Source: Mycoplasmatota bacterium (GTDB lineage: Bacteria; Bacillota_I; Bacilli_A; Izemoplasmatales; Hujiaoplasmataceae). From it: 13,780 nucleotides of DNA. The first letter of the stretch is position 1, and each line of letters begins with the position of its first letter. The notes under the pieces were generated by a model. That model did no database searches, was not told the DNA's origin, and saw only the letters and a program-made list of their open reading frames with translations. The position numbers and the translations under genes are program-made. Below, in pieces: positions 7,047-13,780 of the stretch. The stretch lies in contig JAGLYJ010000030.1 in assembly GCA_023132365.1 (NCBI GenBank), forward strand, positions 1 to 13,780, written 5' to 3'.

Positions 7047-7912
7047 CACTTCACCGACATTCGCATAGAATCTTTCTGTTCATCATAATAATATATTGCT
7101 AAAACATTTCCTTTTTTAGAATAGATAATTGTATCTGTTTTACTAGGGAATATTTTAGGATCAAGTAATCTTCCATTGTCTATGTATCCTTCGTATGCAG
7201 GGCTAATTTCCATGCTCTGTAAATTCAAATACTTAAAAGGATCTTCGATTTTGAAATTATTATTTTTTATATCCTCGATTGAATATGAATCTTTGATACA
7301 AAAATTATCAATGTTAGTCCTATGCAAATCTTCTAAAGTTCCATATACTCCAAGTTTTTCACCTAAATCTCTTGCAATTGCTCTTATATATGTTCCTTTA
7401 GATACTTCAAATTTTACTTCAAATAAAATTTGATCAGTTTTCTCTAATAATTTAAAATCTGATATAGAGAAAATTTCTATATTTCTAGGTTCAATATTTG
7501 GAATTTCAATATCTCTTCTAGCTAATTCATATAGTTTTTTCCCATTTATTTTAATAGCTGAATATTTAGGTGGAGTTTGCAACTGTTTTCCTAAGAAATT
7601 ATCTAATTCCTTTTTAATATCTTCTTCAGTAATATTTCCTGCATTACCTACAGATATTATTTTACCTGTTGTATCATCAGTATCGGTTTTAACACCTAAA
7701 CGAATCTTAGCTAAATATGTTTTATTATGTGTTTCAAAATACTTAACTAATTTCGTTGCTTTATTCACACACAAAACAAGCACACCAGTTGCATTTGGAT
7801 CTAAAGTTCCAATATGGCCTACTCTTTTTGTTTCTAAGACTTTTCTTACAATATTAACTACATCGTGGGAAGTATAGTCCTTTGGTTTATTAACATTTAT
7901 AATACCATCCAT
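7040..7912 (-). CDS. truB: tRNA pseudouridine-55 synthase
   Basis: TruB converts U55 in the T-loop of tRNAs to pseudouridine. The 290-residue protein has the family motifs in order. DGIINVNKPKDYTSHDVV (2-19) is followed by the catalytic loop GHIGTLDPNATGVL (32-45) with Asp38 as nucleophile. LQTPPKYSAIKINGKKLYEL (111-130) and SKGTYIRAIARDLG (171-184) come next. A short C-terminal region after about 230 has the PUA-like character seen in TruB proteins. The ATG at 7912 has AGGTG (7922-7918) upstream, overlapping the stop of the thioredoxin-like gene. The gene overlaps ribF, so the two are probably coupled. The usual companions rbfA and rpsO are not nearby. Confidence 0.97.
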   Translation of the reverse strand: MDGIINVNKPKDYTSHDVVNIVRKVLETKRVGHIGTLDPNATGVLVLCVNKATKLVKYFETHNKTYLAKIRLGVKTDTDDTTGKIISVGNAGNITEEDIKKELDNFLGKQLQTPPKYSAIKINGKKLYELARRDIEIPNIEPRNIEIFSISDFKLLEKTDQILFEVKFEVSKGTYIRAIARDLGEKLGVYGTLEDLHRTNIDNFCIKDSYSIEDIKNNNFKIEDPFKYLNLQSMEISPAYEGYIDNGRLLDPKIFPSKTDTIIYSKKGNVLAIYYYDEQKDSMRMSVKWC

Positions 7913-7920
7913 AAAAACAC

Positions 7921-8181
7921 CTACTTCGTCAATTTTAATAAATCTTCGTTATATAAAGAACCGCTAATTCGTTGCACTTCTTTATTATCCTTTAATATGA
8001 TAGTTGTTGGTACACCGTTAACAACAAATTTATTAACCAAATCATTTCGTAATTCAATGTCTATAAATTCGTACTTAATATTAAACATGTTATCTTCAAC
8101 TAATCTGTTTACTCTATTCTTTATTGCAAAACATTTCCCACAATACCTTGCCATAAAAAATAATACTTTATAATTTTCCAT
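7921..8181 (-). CDS. Small thioredoxin-like protein with a CGKC active site
   Basis: Counting from the ATG at 8181 this is an 86-residue single-domain protein, shorter than the usual 105 or so. It opens with a beta strand (YKVLFFMA) followed by RYCGKC, placing the redox cysteines at 14 and 17, and has the conserved cis-proline motif GVPTT (Pro58) with the strand TIILKD after it. These are the landmarks of the thioredoxin fold. The frame also contains TTG (8190) and GTG (8187). I prefer the ATG because the only recognisable ribosome binding site, GGTGA (8188-8184), lies just before it and would overlap the other starts. The spacer is short (two bases). Nine bases separate it from the mutS2 stop and eight from the truB start, so it is an operon member. 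It is probably a disulfide reductase, but its partner is unknown. Confidence 0.85.
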   Translation of the reverse strand: MENYKVLFFMARYCGKCFAIKNRVNRLVEDNMFNIKYEFIDIELRNDLVNKFVVNGVPTTIILKDNKEVQRISGSLYNEDLLKLTK

Positions 8182-8190
8182 ATTCACCAA

Positions 8191-10506
8191 CTACTTAAAA
8201 TAGATTACTGTAACACCTTTACCGCCCTCGTTTAGACCACCTGGTCTAGAACTTTTAATTACAGCGGAACTTTTGATGTATTCACTTACTGCTTTCATTA
8301 AAACACCTGTTCCATACCCATGAATTATATATCCAAATTCAAGGTTATTCATCAAACAAGTATCAATATATCTATCAAGCTCATCTACAGCTTCCAAATA
8401 ACGTTTCCCTCTTAAATCTAGTTCGATCTTCGCAGTTGAAGATTTGATAATACTACCGCTAGATTTAGGCTTTTCAACTCTTGGTTTTTCAATGAACTCT
8501 AACTGTTTTTCTTCAAGCGTTATTGATAAAGCACCCATAAGAACTTCATATTTTTTTCCAATTTTCTTGTTAACAATACCGTTTCTTTGATAAGGTATAA
8601 CTAAAACTCTATCACCAATATTAATGCCTGTTGTTCTAGTTTTAACATATTGATCCTTTTTCTGGTTTATCGATTTTACATCATGTTTTAATCTCGCTAA
8701 TTCATGATCTTTAAAATTTGCCTGGTCTCTTAAGGAATTAAGCTCATCAATTAGCTTTTGAGCTTTCATTTCTAGTTTAACTAAATGATCTCGTTTTTCT
8801 TTTTCAAGTTTATCCAGTAATTTATTTTGTCTGATCTTTTCTTCAACTATTAGATCATCCAGATTGCTCTGTTTTGAACTCAAAATATTTATCTCATCGT
8901 GATATCTGTTTATGTCATTATCCAGTTGAATACTTTGTTTTTCTAATTTTTTTATTAATATCGATACATCACTATCAAATGATATTGAAACTTCTTTAGC
9001 ACCTTCTATTATATCATCTTGAAGTCCTAATCTACTAGCAATTTGAATAGCGTTTGATGTTCCTGGCACACCAATCTTTAGTTTGTATGTTGGTCTTAGT
9101 GTATCTATATCAAACTCAACTGATGCATTTATAGTATCATCCAAGTCAAATGCATAAGTCTTTAATTCTGAATAATGAGTAGTAATCATTGAATACAATT
9201 TTCTTTTTCTTAAATGGTTAATAATACTTATTGCTAGACTAGCTCCTTCTTTAGGATCAGTTCCTGAACCTAATTCATCTAGTAATATTAAGGATTTCTC
9301 AGTTGCATGATCAATAATATATATTATTTTTGATATATGTGATGAGAAAGTAGATAGAGATTGCTCTATAGACTGTTCATCTCCAATATCTGCAAAGATG
9401 TTTTCGAATACAATAGTTTCTGAGCCTTCTTCAATAGGAATTAGAATTCCTGATTGAGCCATTATCGATAATAACCCTAGAGTTTTAAGACAAACAGTTT
9501 TACCACCAGTATTTGGTCCGGTTATAACAATATGATTATAGTCTCTAAAATTTATATTATTTCCAACAACTTCTTTTTTAGCAATTAATGGATGCCTAGC
9601 ACCTAAAAGGTTGATTTTATCTTTAGTAATTTTTGGTTTATTACAATCATATTCAACCGCATACTTTGCTTTTCCAAAAACTATATCTAAATATGTAAAA
9701 ATAGTTAAGTTACTCTTCAGATTTTCTGACTCTAACCCCACTACTTCACTTAATTCTCTTAATATTCTTTCAATTTCATTCGCTTCTTCAACGAATTGAC
9801 TTTGAAGTTCGTTATTCATTTGGAAACAACTTATTGGTTCCATAAATACAGTTTCACCTGAACTACTTTGGTCATGAATAACACCTTTGAAAGAATTTTT
9901 GAACTCCTGTCTAACTGGTAATACTAATCGATTGTTTCTAATAGTAATAATTGTGTCAGTTAGTTTGCTTGCTTCAGATCTAACTAAAGTATTCATCTTT
10001 GCATCTATACGCTCTTCAGTTATATTTATCTTCTTTCTGATTTGAGATAGTTTCTGAGAAGCAGAATCATATATTTCTCCTCTTTGATCGATAACAGATT
10101 CGATACTTCTCTTTAAATGAGGCAAGGTAATAATTCTATCATAATAGAAATCTAGAGAATCACATTCTATCTTTAACTGTTTAACTTTTTTAATATATGT
10201 AAGATTTCTTGATACTGCTTCTTGATGACTAACAATTCTCAATAACTCTTCTATATTTAAAACAGCACCAATTTCGGATTTCTTAATAGCGTCTGCAATA
10301 TTTAAAACGCCTGACATAGGTGTTGTATCATATCTTAATATCATTATCTTAGCTTGAAAAACTTCTGTCAATAAACGGTTGATTTCTAAACTGTTGCTTA
10401 TCGGTTCTATTTTCAAAACATCTTGCTTAGCTAAATCACTAACAACATACTTTTTAATTTGTTCTAAGATTTTATAGAATTCAAGTTTTTTTGTTTCTGC
10501 TAGCAT
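8191..10506 (-). CDS. mutS2: Endonuclease MutS2 (MutS-like ATPase with Smr domain)
   Basis: MutS2 is a dimeric MutS-related ATPase linked to suppression of homologous recombination and, in Bacillus, to rescue of collided ribosomes. Residue numbers count from the ATG at 10506 (771 residues, normal for the family). A helical core occupies about 1-300. Walker A GPNTGGKT is at 330-337, Walker B SLILLDELGSGTDP at about 405-418, and TTHYSELK at 442-449. A coiled coil (about 515-625) precedes a KOW-like beta segment (about 628-665). The Smr nuclease domain (about 694-771) carries LDLRG (696-700) and HGYGTG (729-734). A GTG at 10515 is also in frame, but GGAGG abuts it directly. The same GGAGG is nine bases before the ATG, so I chose the ATG. 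It heads the cluster and is divergent from rnhC. Confidence 0.97.
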   Translation of the reverse strand: MLAETKKLEFYKILEQIKKYVVSDLAKQDVLKIEPISNSLEINRLLTEVFQAKIMILRYDTTPMSGVLNIADAIKKSEIGAVLNIEELLRIVSHQEAVSRNLTYIKKVKQLKIECDSLDFYYDRIITLPHLKRSIESVIDQRGEIYDSASQKLSQIRKKINITEERIDAKMNTLVRSEASKLTDTIITIRNNRLVLPVRQEFKNSFKGVIHDQSSSGETVFMEPISCFQMNNELQSQFVEEANEIERILRELSEVVGLESENLKSNLTIFTYLDIVFGKAKYAVEYDCNKPKITKDKINLLGARHPLIAKKEVVGNNINFRDYNHIVITGPNTGGKTVCLKTLGLLSIMAQSGILIPIEEGSETIVFENIFADIGDEQSIEQSLSTFSSHISKIIYIIDHATEKSLILLDELGSGTDPKEGASLAISIINHLRKRKLYSMITTHYSELKTYAFDLDDTINASVEFDIDTLRPTYKLKIGVPGTSNAIQIASRLGLQDDIIEGAKEVSISFDSDVSILIKKLEKQSIQLDNDINRYHDEINILSSKQSNLDDLIVEEKIRQNKLLDKLEKEKRDHLVKLEMKAQKLIDELNSLRDQANFKDHELARLKHDVKSINQKKDQYVKTRTTGINIGDRVLVIPYQRNGIVNKKIGKKYEVLMGALSITLEEKQLEFIEKPRVEKPKSSGSIIKSSTAKIELDLRGKRYLEAVDELDRYIDTCLMNNLEFGYIIHGYGTGVLMKAVSEYIKSSAVIKSSRPGGLNEGGKGVTVIYFK

Positions 10507-10515
10507 CTCGTTCAC

Positions 10516-10520
10516 CCTCC
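10516..10520 (-). promoter_or_regulatory. Ribosome binding site that decides the mutS2 start
   Basis: GGAGG on the minus strand touches the GTG at 10515 with no spacer but stands nine bases from the ATG at 10506. The extended match GAGGGTGA leaves five bases. This favours the ATG as start. Confidence 0.7.
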
Positions 10521-10529
10521 GTCTCTTCT

Positions 10530-10554
10530 ATTTTACCATAATTTATGGTAAAAT
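10530..10554. promoter_or_regulatory. Symmetric divergent promoter between mutS2 and rnhC
   Basis: A perfect inverted repeat has arms TTTTACCATAA (10531-10541) and TTATGGTAAAA (10543-10553) around one T. Each arm, with its flanking base, forms an extended -10 box TGGTAAAAT pointing outward. The plus-strand box (TAAAAT at 10549-10554) faces rnhC and the minus-strand box (10535-10530) faces mutS2. Clear -35 boxes are not seen. Expected start sites at about 10561 and 10523 would put each ribosome binding site at or near the very 5' end of its mRNA. The palindrome might also serve as an operator. Confidence 0.65.
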
Positions 10555-10573
10555 TGTACCAGGAGTTGAGACA

Positions 10574-11479
10574 ATGAACTATAATTTTCAGATAGAGAAA
10601 TCACAATTAGATAAATTTGTTTTGTATTACCAAGCATTTAAAGAAAATGTGGACGATTCTCGCATATTATATTCCTTTAAAAACCAAGACTTCAAAATTA
10701 TTATATATAATTCTTTAAAAGTTATGTTTCAAGGAGTAAATGGTTATGTTGAGTACAAAAAATGGGCTAATGTACTAGATATTGATATTGTACAACCTAT
10801 AGACAAATCTACTTATACAAATCAATATATGAATAAAAGAATTATAGGTTCTGATGAAGTTGGTACTGGTGACTTTTTTGGACCTGTTGTTGTTTGCGCT
10901 GCCTACATTACACCAAATGATTTAAAGAGATTGGATGAATTAAATATTAGAGATAGTAAAAACCTTACTGATAAACAAATTATGGAAATTGGACCAACCC
11001 TTGTCGATAATGTTAACCATCATATTCTCGTTACCAATCCTGAAAAATTTAATCTTTTGACAAAACAGGGATTCAACATGAATAAAATAAAAGCATACTT
11101 ACATAACCACGCTATTAAAAAAATGGTAGAAGGTCACAAAAACTATGATTACGTAATTTTGGATGAATTTTGTTCTCCAAAGAATTACTTTGAATATTTA
11201 AAAACTGAGAATCCATTTAAAAATATCCAGTTTCATACAAAAGCTGAATCAGTTCATAAAGCTGTAGCTATTGCTTCTATTATTGCCAGATATAAATTCT
11301 TGCTTGAGATGGATAAGATTAGTGAGAAGATAAAAATCAACTTACCTAAAGGTGCTGGTGCTCCAGTCGATGCAATTGGTAAACTCATTTACTTACAGCA
11401 AGGCGAAGAAATATTTAGTGAAATAGCCAAGATAAACTTTAAAAATTATAATAGAATAACTAATAAAACCTCTAAATAG
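10574..11479 (+). CDS. rnhC: Ribonuclease HIII
   Basis: RNase HIII cuts the RNA strand of RNA-DNA hybrids, removing R-loops and primers. The 301-residue protein is about the family length. Residues 1 to about 85 form the N-terminal TBP-like substrate-binding domain characteristic of HIII. The nuclease core begins at RIIGSDEVGTGDFFGPVVV (89-107) with acidic residues Asp94 and Glu95; the third is Asp197 in VILDEF. KAESVHKAVAIASIIARY (223-240) is the conserved helix, with Glu225 where I expect the fourth acidic residue. These features and the DEVGTGDFFGP motif separate it from RNase HII. AGGAG (10561-10565) lies eight bases before the ATG. It is the only plus-strand gene here, divergent from mutS2. 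rnhC also lies near mutS2 in Bacillus subtilis, where other genes come between them; those are absent here. Confidence 0.97.
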   Translation: MNYNFQIEKSQLDKFVLYYQAFKENVDDSRILYSFKNQDFKIIIYNSLKVMFQGVNGYVEYKKWANVLDIDIVQPIDKSTYTNQYMNKRIIGSDEVGTGDFFGPVVVCAAYITPNDLKRLDELNIRDSKNLTDKQIMEIGPTLVDNVNHHILVTNPEKFNLLTKQGFNMNKIKAYLHNHAIKKMVEGHKNYDYVILDEFCSPKNYFEYLKTENPFKNIQFHTKAESVHKAVAIASIIARYKFLLEMDKISEKIKINLPKGAGAPVDAIGKLIYLQQGEEIFSEIAKINFKNYNRITNKTSK

Positions 11480-11490
11480 AGGTTTTTTTT
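11465..11490 (+). terminator. Intrinsic terminator of rnhC, containing its stop codon
   Basis: AAAACCTC (11465-11472) pairs with GAGGTTTT (11479-11486) around a six-base loop, followed by four more T to 11490. The hairpin begins inside the last codons of rnhC, and the TAG stop (11477-11479) sits in the loop and start of the second arm. Confidence 0.85.
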
Positions 11491-11495
11491 GCAGT

Positions 11496-11524
11496 AAAAA
11501 GGCTTATCAAATGATAAGCCTTTT
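11496..11524 (-). terminator. Terminator of the ABC exporter operon (may work both ways)
   Basis: On the minus strand AAAAGGCTTATC (11524-11513) pairs with GATAAGCCTTTT (11508-11497) around a four-base loop, and T continues to 11496. It lies eight bases past the stop of the 65-residue membrane protein gene. The T-run on the plus-strand side is also fair, so it may back up the rnhC terminator between these convergent units. Confidence 0.85.
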
Positions 11525-11532
11525 AGTTTTCT

Positions 11533-11730
11533 TTAAGCGTTAATAACCCAAATCCCAATTACTAAAGCTGCTATACCCCACACCGCAACAAATATTTGCA
11601 GTCCTACTGGGCCTTTAAATATTCTTTCCATTACTTCGAACTTCTTCATTTTCCAAATAAATGGAGGTTTAAACAATGCAATGTACAAACATAAAATTCC
11701 ATAAACAATTAAAATTACTTTCCAAACCAT
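11533..11730 (-). CDS. Small two-helix membrane protein at the end of the ABC operon
   Basis: A 65-residue protein I do not recognise. Two hydrophobic helices (about 3-20 and 45-63) flank a basic amphipathic loop with WKMKKFEVMERIFKGPVG (26-43). There is no signal-peptide cleavage site, no cysteine motif and no catalytic pattern beyond the helices; four Trp are present. The ATG at 11730 has AGGAG upstream with a spacer of about eight bases, and the gene starts 16 bases after the second permease, so it is very probably the last gene of the exporter operon. It could be a small accessory subunit or an immunity-like membrane peptide, but that is inference from position. Its coding nature is supported by the ribosome binding site, operon position and terminator. 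Confidence 0.75.
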   Translation of the reverse strand: MVWKVILIVYGILCLYIALFKPPFIWKMKKFEVMERIFKGPVGLQIFVAVWGIAALVIGIWVINA

Positions 11731-11746
11731 CTTATCGTTCTCCTTT

Positions 11747-12469
11747 TTATATATTTGATCTCTTTGTATATATTTTCATTAGTAATGCAGCAAATGCAAT
11801 GTTGTATATTACACCAATAATGAAGTAAACAATAAAAGTAAAGTTAACATCATACTGAGGTAATAATTCCATTTGGATCAGTCTAGCAGGCCAAAAGGCT
11901 GGTACAAATACTAAGAATACTTCTTGCCAACTAAATATAAAGAAAACTAGTATAGGTATCATTAGTAACATCCCAGATAGCTTCATTATAACAAATCCTT
12001 CAACTTTGTTTCTAGCAAAAGAATTTACAATCAAAGCAATCATAGGTGCTTGTACAGCTCCAATAATAGCGATTAATATAATTGTCCAAACACTTGAGCC
12101 AGGCAAAAAATTAGTCGCCAGAGTTAATATAATTATTGCTAAAATTCCAAATATGTAACTTATTATCAATTTTATAATAACATAGACTTTGACTGAAATT
12201 GGTGTTATTTTTAAACTCATTAATACATTATCATCTTTATCATCCAATAATGCAAATCCTGTAACTACACCAAATACAAATCCTGTAATCAAAATTAGAA
12301 ACATTGCTACAATTTGCGGTATTGGATTTGATGGGGCTGTAGTACTTTCAAGGTATGGTATTAAGAAATATCCAGCAACACCTAATATTACCGGATATAT
12401 AAAGAAGAAAAGATAAGAACTATCTCTAGTCATATTCTTTAATTCTGCCTTTATTACAGTTTTAAGCAT
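11747..12469 (-). CDS. ABC-2 type exporter permease (second)
   Basis: A 240-residue integral membrane protein with about six helices (near 18-38, 52-74, 97-120, 127-150, 162-190 and 210-232). The N-terminus KAELKNMTRDSSYLFFFIYP (7-26) and the segment LLDDKDDNVLMSLKITPISV (74-93) are typical of ABC-2 permeases: a cytosolic amphipathic start, then an acidic loop before a Pro at the head of the next helix. With the first permease and the ATPase it should form a heterodimeric exporter. The ATG at 12469 is three bases after the first permease stop. Its ribosome binding site GGGGTG lies in the final codons of that gene, so translation is probably coupled. The substrate cannot be read from the sequence. 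Confidence 0.88.
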   Translation of the reverse strand: MLKTVIKAELKNMTRDSSYLFFFIYPVILGVAGYFLIPYLESTTAPSNPIPQIVAMFLILITGFVFGVVTGFALLDDKDDNVLMSLKITPISVKVYVIIKLIISYIFGILAIIILTLATNFLPGSSVWTIILIAIIGAVQAPMIALIVNSFARNKVEGFVIMKLSGMLLMIPILVFFIFSWQEVFLVFVPAFWPARLIQMELLPQYDVNFTFIVYFIIGVIYNIAFAALLMKIYTKRSNI

Positions 12470-12472
12470 ATC

Positions 12473-13210
12473 TTACACCCCGCTTTGTTTTATAGCATAA
12501 TCTTTAAACTTAGGTATTACAGCAAATACATAAAGTAGTATTGTACCTATTACCAAATAGGCTAAACTAACAAAGTATACCCAGTTGAAATCATATCCTT
12601 TGAAACCACCATTTATTAACTCTGATGCTGCTTGCATTGGATTAATCAATAAAAGATATTCCCAAAAAGCAGCCTTCAGTACATTCAATTCATATAATAC
12701 AGTTGGAATCATTAATACAAATACAACAACCATAATCTGCATTAACATACCCGTAAAATTCTTTTGGAAATAAGCCATGAACAATCCTAAAACCGTATGG
12801 AAAGCTGTAGCTAGAAATATACCAACGAATAGAAGTAAGTAATTCAACTCAATATTTTTAATAAATACAAATGCGATTATAATAAGTGTCGATGCCAACA
12901 TATTATGAATTATATTAGCAACAACTTTTGATAGTACTAACTCAGAATTTGTAGATGGTGTTACTAGCATTGTTGATATTGTAGATTCACTTTTTTCAAA
13001 AAACATTACACTACCAATATACATAATACTCATCATTGATGCATCAACCAATAAAATTAATGGTAAGACTGAATTAAATACATCTGCATCTAAAAAGTAT
13101 AAAATTAGCGCCCAAAGTATTGCAACAAAAAAGCTGATAGATGTAACATTATATTTATGTAACCTAGATAATTCACCTTTTACAAGTATCCAAAGTCTAT
13201 TCGCTTTCAT
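12473..13210 (-). CDS. ABC-2 type exporter permease (first)
   Basis: A 245-residue membrane protein with about six helices (near 22-41, 47-70, 95-118, 121-146, 153-175 and 208-232). FFEKSESTISTMLVTPSTNS (70-89) is the characteristic cytosolic segment of ABC-2 permeases, where a Glu-Lys pair precedes a Thr/Leu-rich stretch and a Pro. The overall pattern recalls permeases annotated as fluoroquinolone-type exporters (the Mycobacterium Rv2686c-Rv2688c group), but I could not test that. The ATG at 13210 lies inside the end of the ATPase gene (14-base overlap), a tight coupling. An AGGAG is present but rather far upstream (about 12 bases). Confidence 0.88.
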   Translation of the reverse strand: MKANRLWILVKGELSRLHKYNVTSISFFVAILWALILYFLDADVFNSVLPLILLVDASMMSIMYIGSVMFFEKSESTISTMLVTPSTNSELVLSKVVANIIHNMLASTLIIIAFVFIKNIELNYLLLFVGIFLATAFHTVLGLFMAYFQKNFTGMLMQIMVVVFVLMIPTVLYELNVLKAAFWEYLLLINPMQAASELINGGFKGYDFNWVYFVSLAYLVIGTILLYVFAVIPKFKDYAIKQSGV

Positions 13211-13780
13211 CTTTTAATCCAACTCCTGTTACTTTAATGAAGATGTCTTCTAAAGTAGTTTCTCCTGAATGTAATGTTTCTATTTCTTTTGTTTGTAAAA
13301 GGTCTAAAAATTCTTTGTTTTTACCTATCCCATCCAAAGGATATTCTTTAAGCATTGTTTTATTATTCTCTTTATATTCAAGTTTCATAGTACGTTTACC
13401 ATATCTGATTTTTAAGTTTCTTGGAGTATCCATCTCTTTGATCTCACCTTCAACAATAAATGCTACACGGTCACATAATTGATCAATATCAGCCATAATG
13501 TGAGAGGTAATAAAAACAGTGCCTCCTGCAAGTTTGAATTCTCTAATCATATCTTTTAAAATCATCGCATTAGTTGGGTCAAGTCCATTAGTTGGTTCAT
13601 CTAAAAACAGCATTTTTGGGCTATTTAATAGAGCTCTAACAATGTTTAATCTGATTTTCATTCCTTTTGAATACTCACCAACCATTTTATCTCTATCTCC
13701 CCATAAACCAACACGTTCCATAAGTTCTTTGACATCAGCATTGTTCTTATAGAGCTTCAAGAAGAAATTTATATTCTCCA
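13197..13780 (-). CDS. ABC transporter ATP-binding protein, 5' part outside the window
   Basis: The open frame runs through the right edge; 194 full codons are visible and there is no start codon in good context. The first residues, ENINFFLKLYKN, correspond to the helical region after the Q-loop, so Walker A lies beyond 13780. Visible motifs are the signature loop YSKGMKIRLNIVRAL, a variant of LSGGQ; Walker B with the D-loop, MLFLDEPTNGLDP; and the switch histidine in FITSHIM. After LCDRVAFIVEGEI the last 75 or so residues form a C-terminal extension common in ABC-2 exporters, ending GLKDESE. The gene overlaps the first permease by 14 bases. It powers export through the two permeases that follow. 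The form of the signature and of Walker B resembles the fluoroquinolone-exporter group, but the substrate is not known. Confidence 0.93.
   Translation of the reverse strand, partial: ENINFFLKLYKNNADVKELMERVGLWGDRDKMVGEYSKGMKIRLNIVRALLNSPKMLFLDEPTNGLDPTNAMILKDMIREFKLAGGTVFITSHIMADIDQLCDRVAFIVEGEIKEMDTPRNLKIRYGKRTMKLEYKENNKTMLKEYPLDGIGKNKEFLDLLQTKEIETLHSGETTLEDIFIKVTGVGLKDESE

Noticed and set aside
7865..8173. 102-codon plus-strand open frame opposite truB and the thioredoxin-like gene
   Set aside because: It lies antisense to two well-supported genes, its translation shows no recognisable motif, and it has no convincing ribosome binding site. It is a shadow frame.
8182..8190. TTG (8190) or GTG (8187) as start of the thioredoxin-like gene
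   Set aside because: No ribosome binding site precedes them; the only GGTGA overlaps these codons and serves the ATG at 8181.
10507..10515. GTG at 10515 as the mutS2 start
   Set aside because: GGAGG abuts this codon with no spacer, while the in-frame ATG at 10506 has a workable distance. MutS2 proteins also commonly begin with a short segment like MLAETKKLEF.
13237..13752. Plus-strand open frames opposite the ABC ATPase
   Set aside because: They mirror conserved ATPase motifs on the other strand and have Ser/Leu-rich translations typical of antisense frames.

Overview
The window is about 13.8 kb of AT-rich, gene-dense bacterial DNA with short intergenic gaps, strong GGAGG/AGGTGA-type ribosome binding sites, ATG/GTG starts and intrinsic terminators. 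Gene content (MutS2, RNase HIII, bifunctional RibF, Lon, trigger factor) points to a low-GC Gram-positive lineage. All 22 tryptophans in the predicted proteins are TGG, and no TGA is read in frame, so the standard code applies. None of the 13 visible stop codons is TGA either. Together this suggests, as inference, a standard-code mollicute (Acholeplasmatales or Izemoplasmatales-like) or a close relative, not a Mycoplasma.

Reading right to left on the minus strand, the right end (11533-13780) is an ABC-2 exporter operon: an ATPase cut by the window edge, two six-helix permeases and a 65-residue two-helix membrane protein, tightly spaced and closed by a 12-bp hairpin terminator. The only plus-strand gene, rnhC (10574-11479), converges on this operon and ends in its own terminator. 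rnhC and mutS2 are divergent and share a 58-bp region holding a perfect 11+1+11 palindrome with a matching extended -10 box on each strand.

The central minus-strand cluster (5221-10506) is mutS2, a small thioredoxin-like gene, truB, ribF and a DUF697 membrane protein gene, linked by gaps of 2-9 bases or a short overlap, so probably one transcript. The trigger factor gene tig follows with its own near-consensus promoter and a bidirectional terminator. lon comes next with an extended -10 promoter and a hairpin terminator. The left end carries a YczE-type membrane protein fused to a Nudix hydrolase, closely followed by a gene that leaves the window.

Most of the window is housekeeping: DNA and RNA maintenance (mutS2, rnhC, truB), flavin cofactor synthesis (ribF) and protein folding and turnover (tig, lon). 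The least ordinary items are the membrane-Nudix fusion, the symmetric divergent promoter, the absence of TGA stops and two unrecognised or poorly characterised membrane proteins. I saw no rRNA, tRNA, CRISPR array, insertion sequence or phage gene, and no gene-free stretch over 300 bases.
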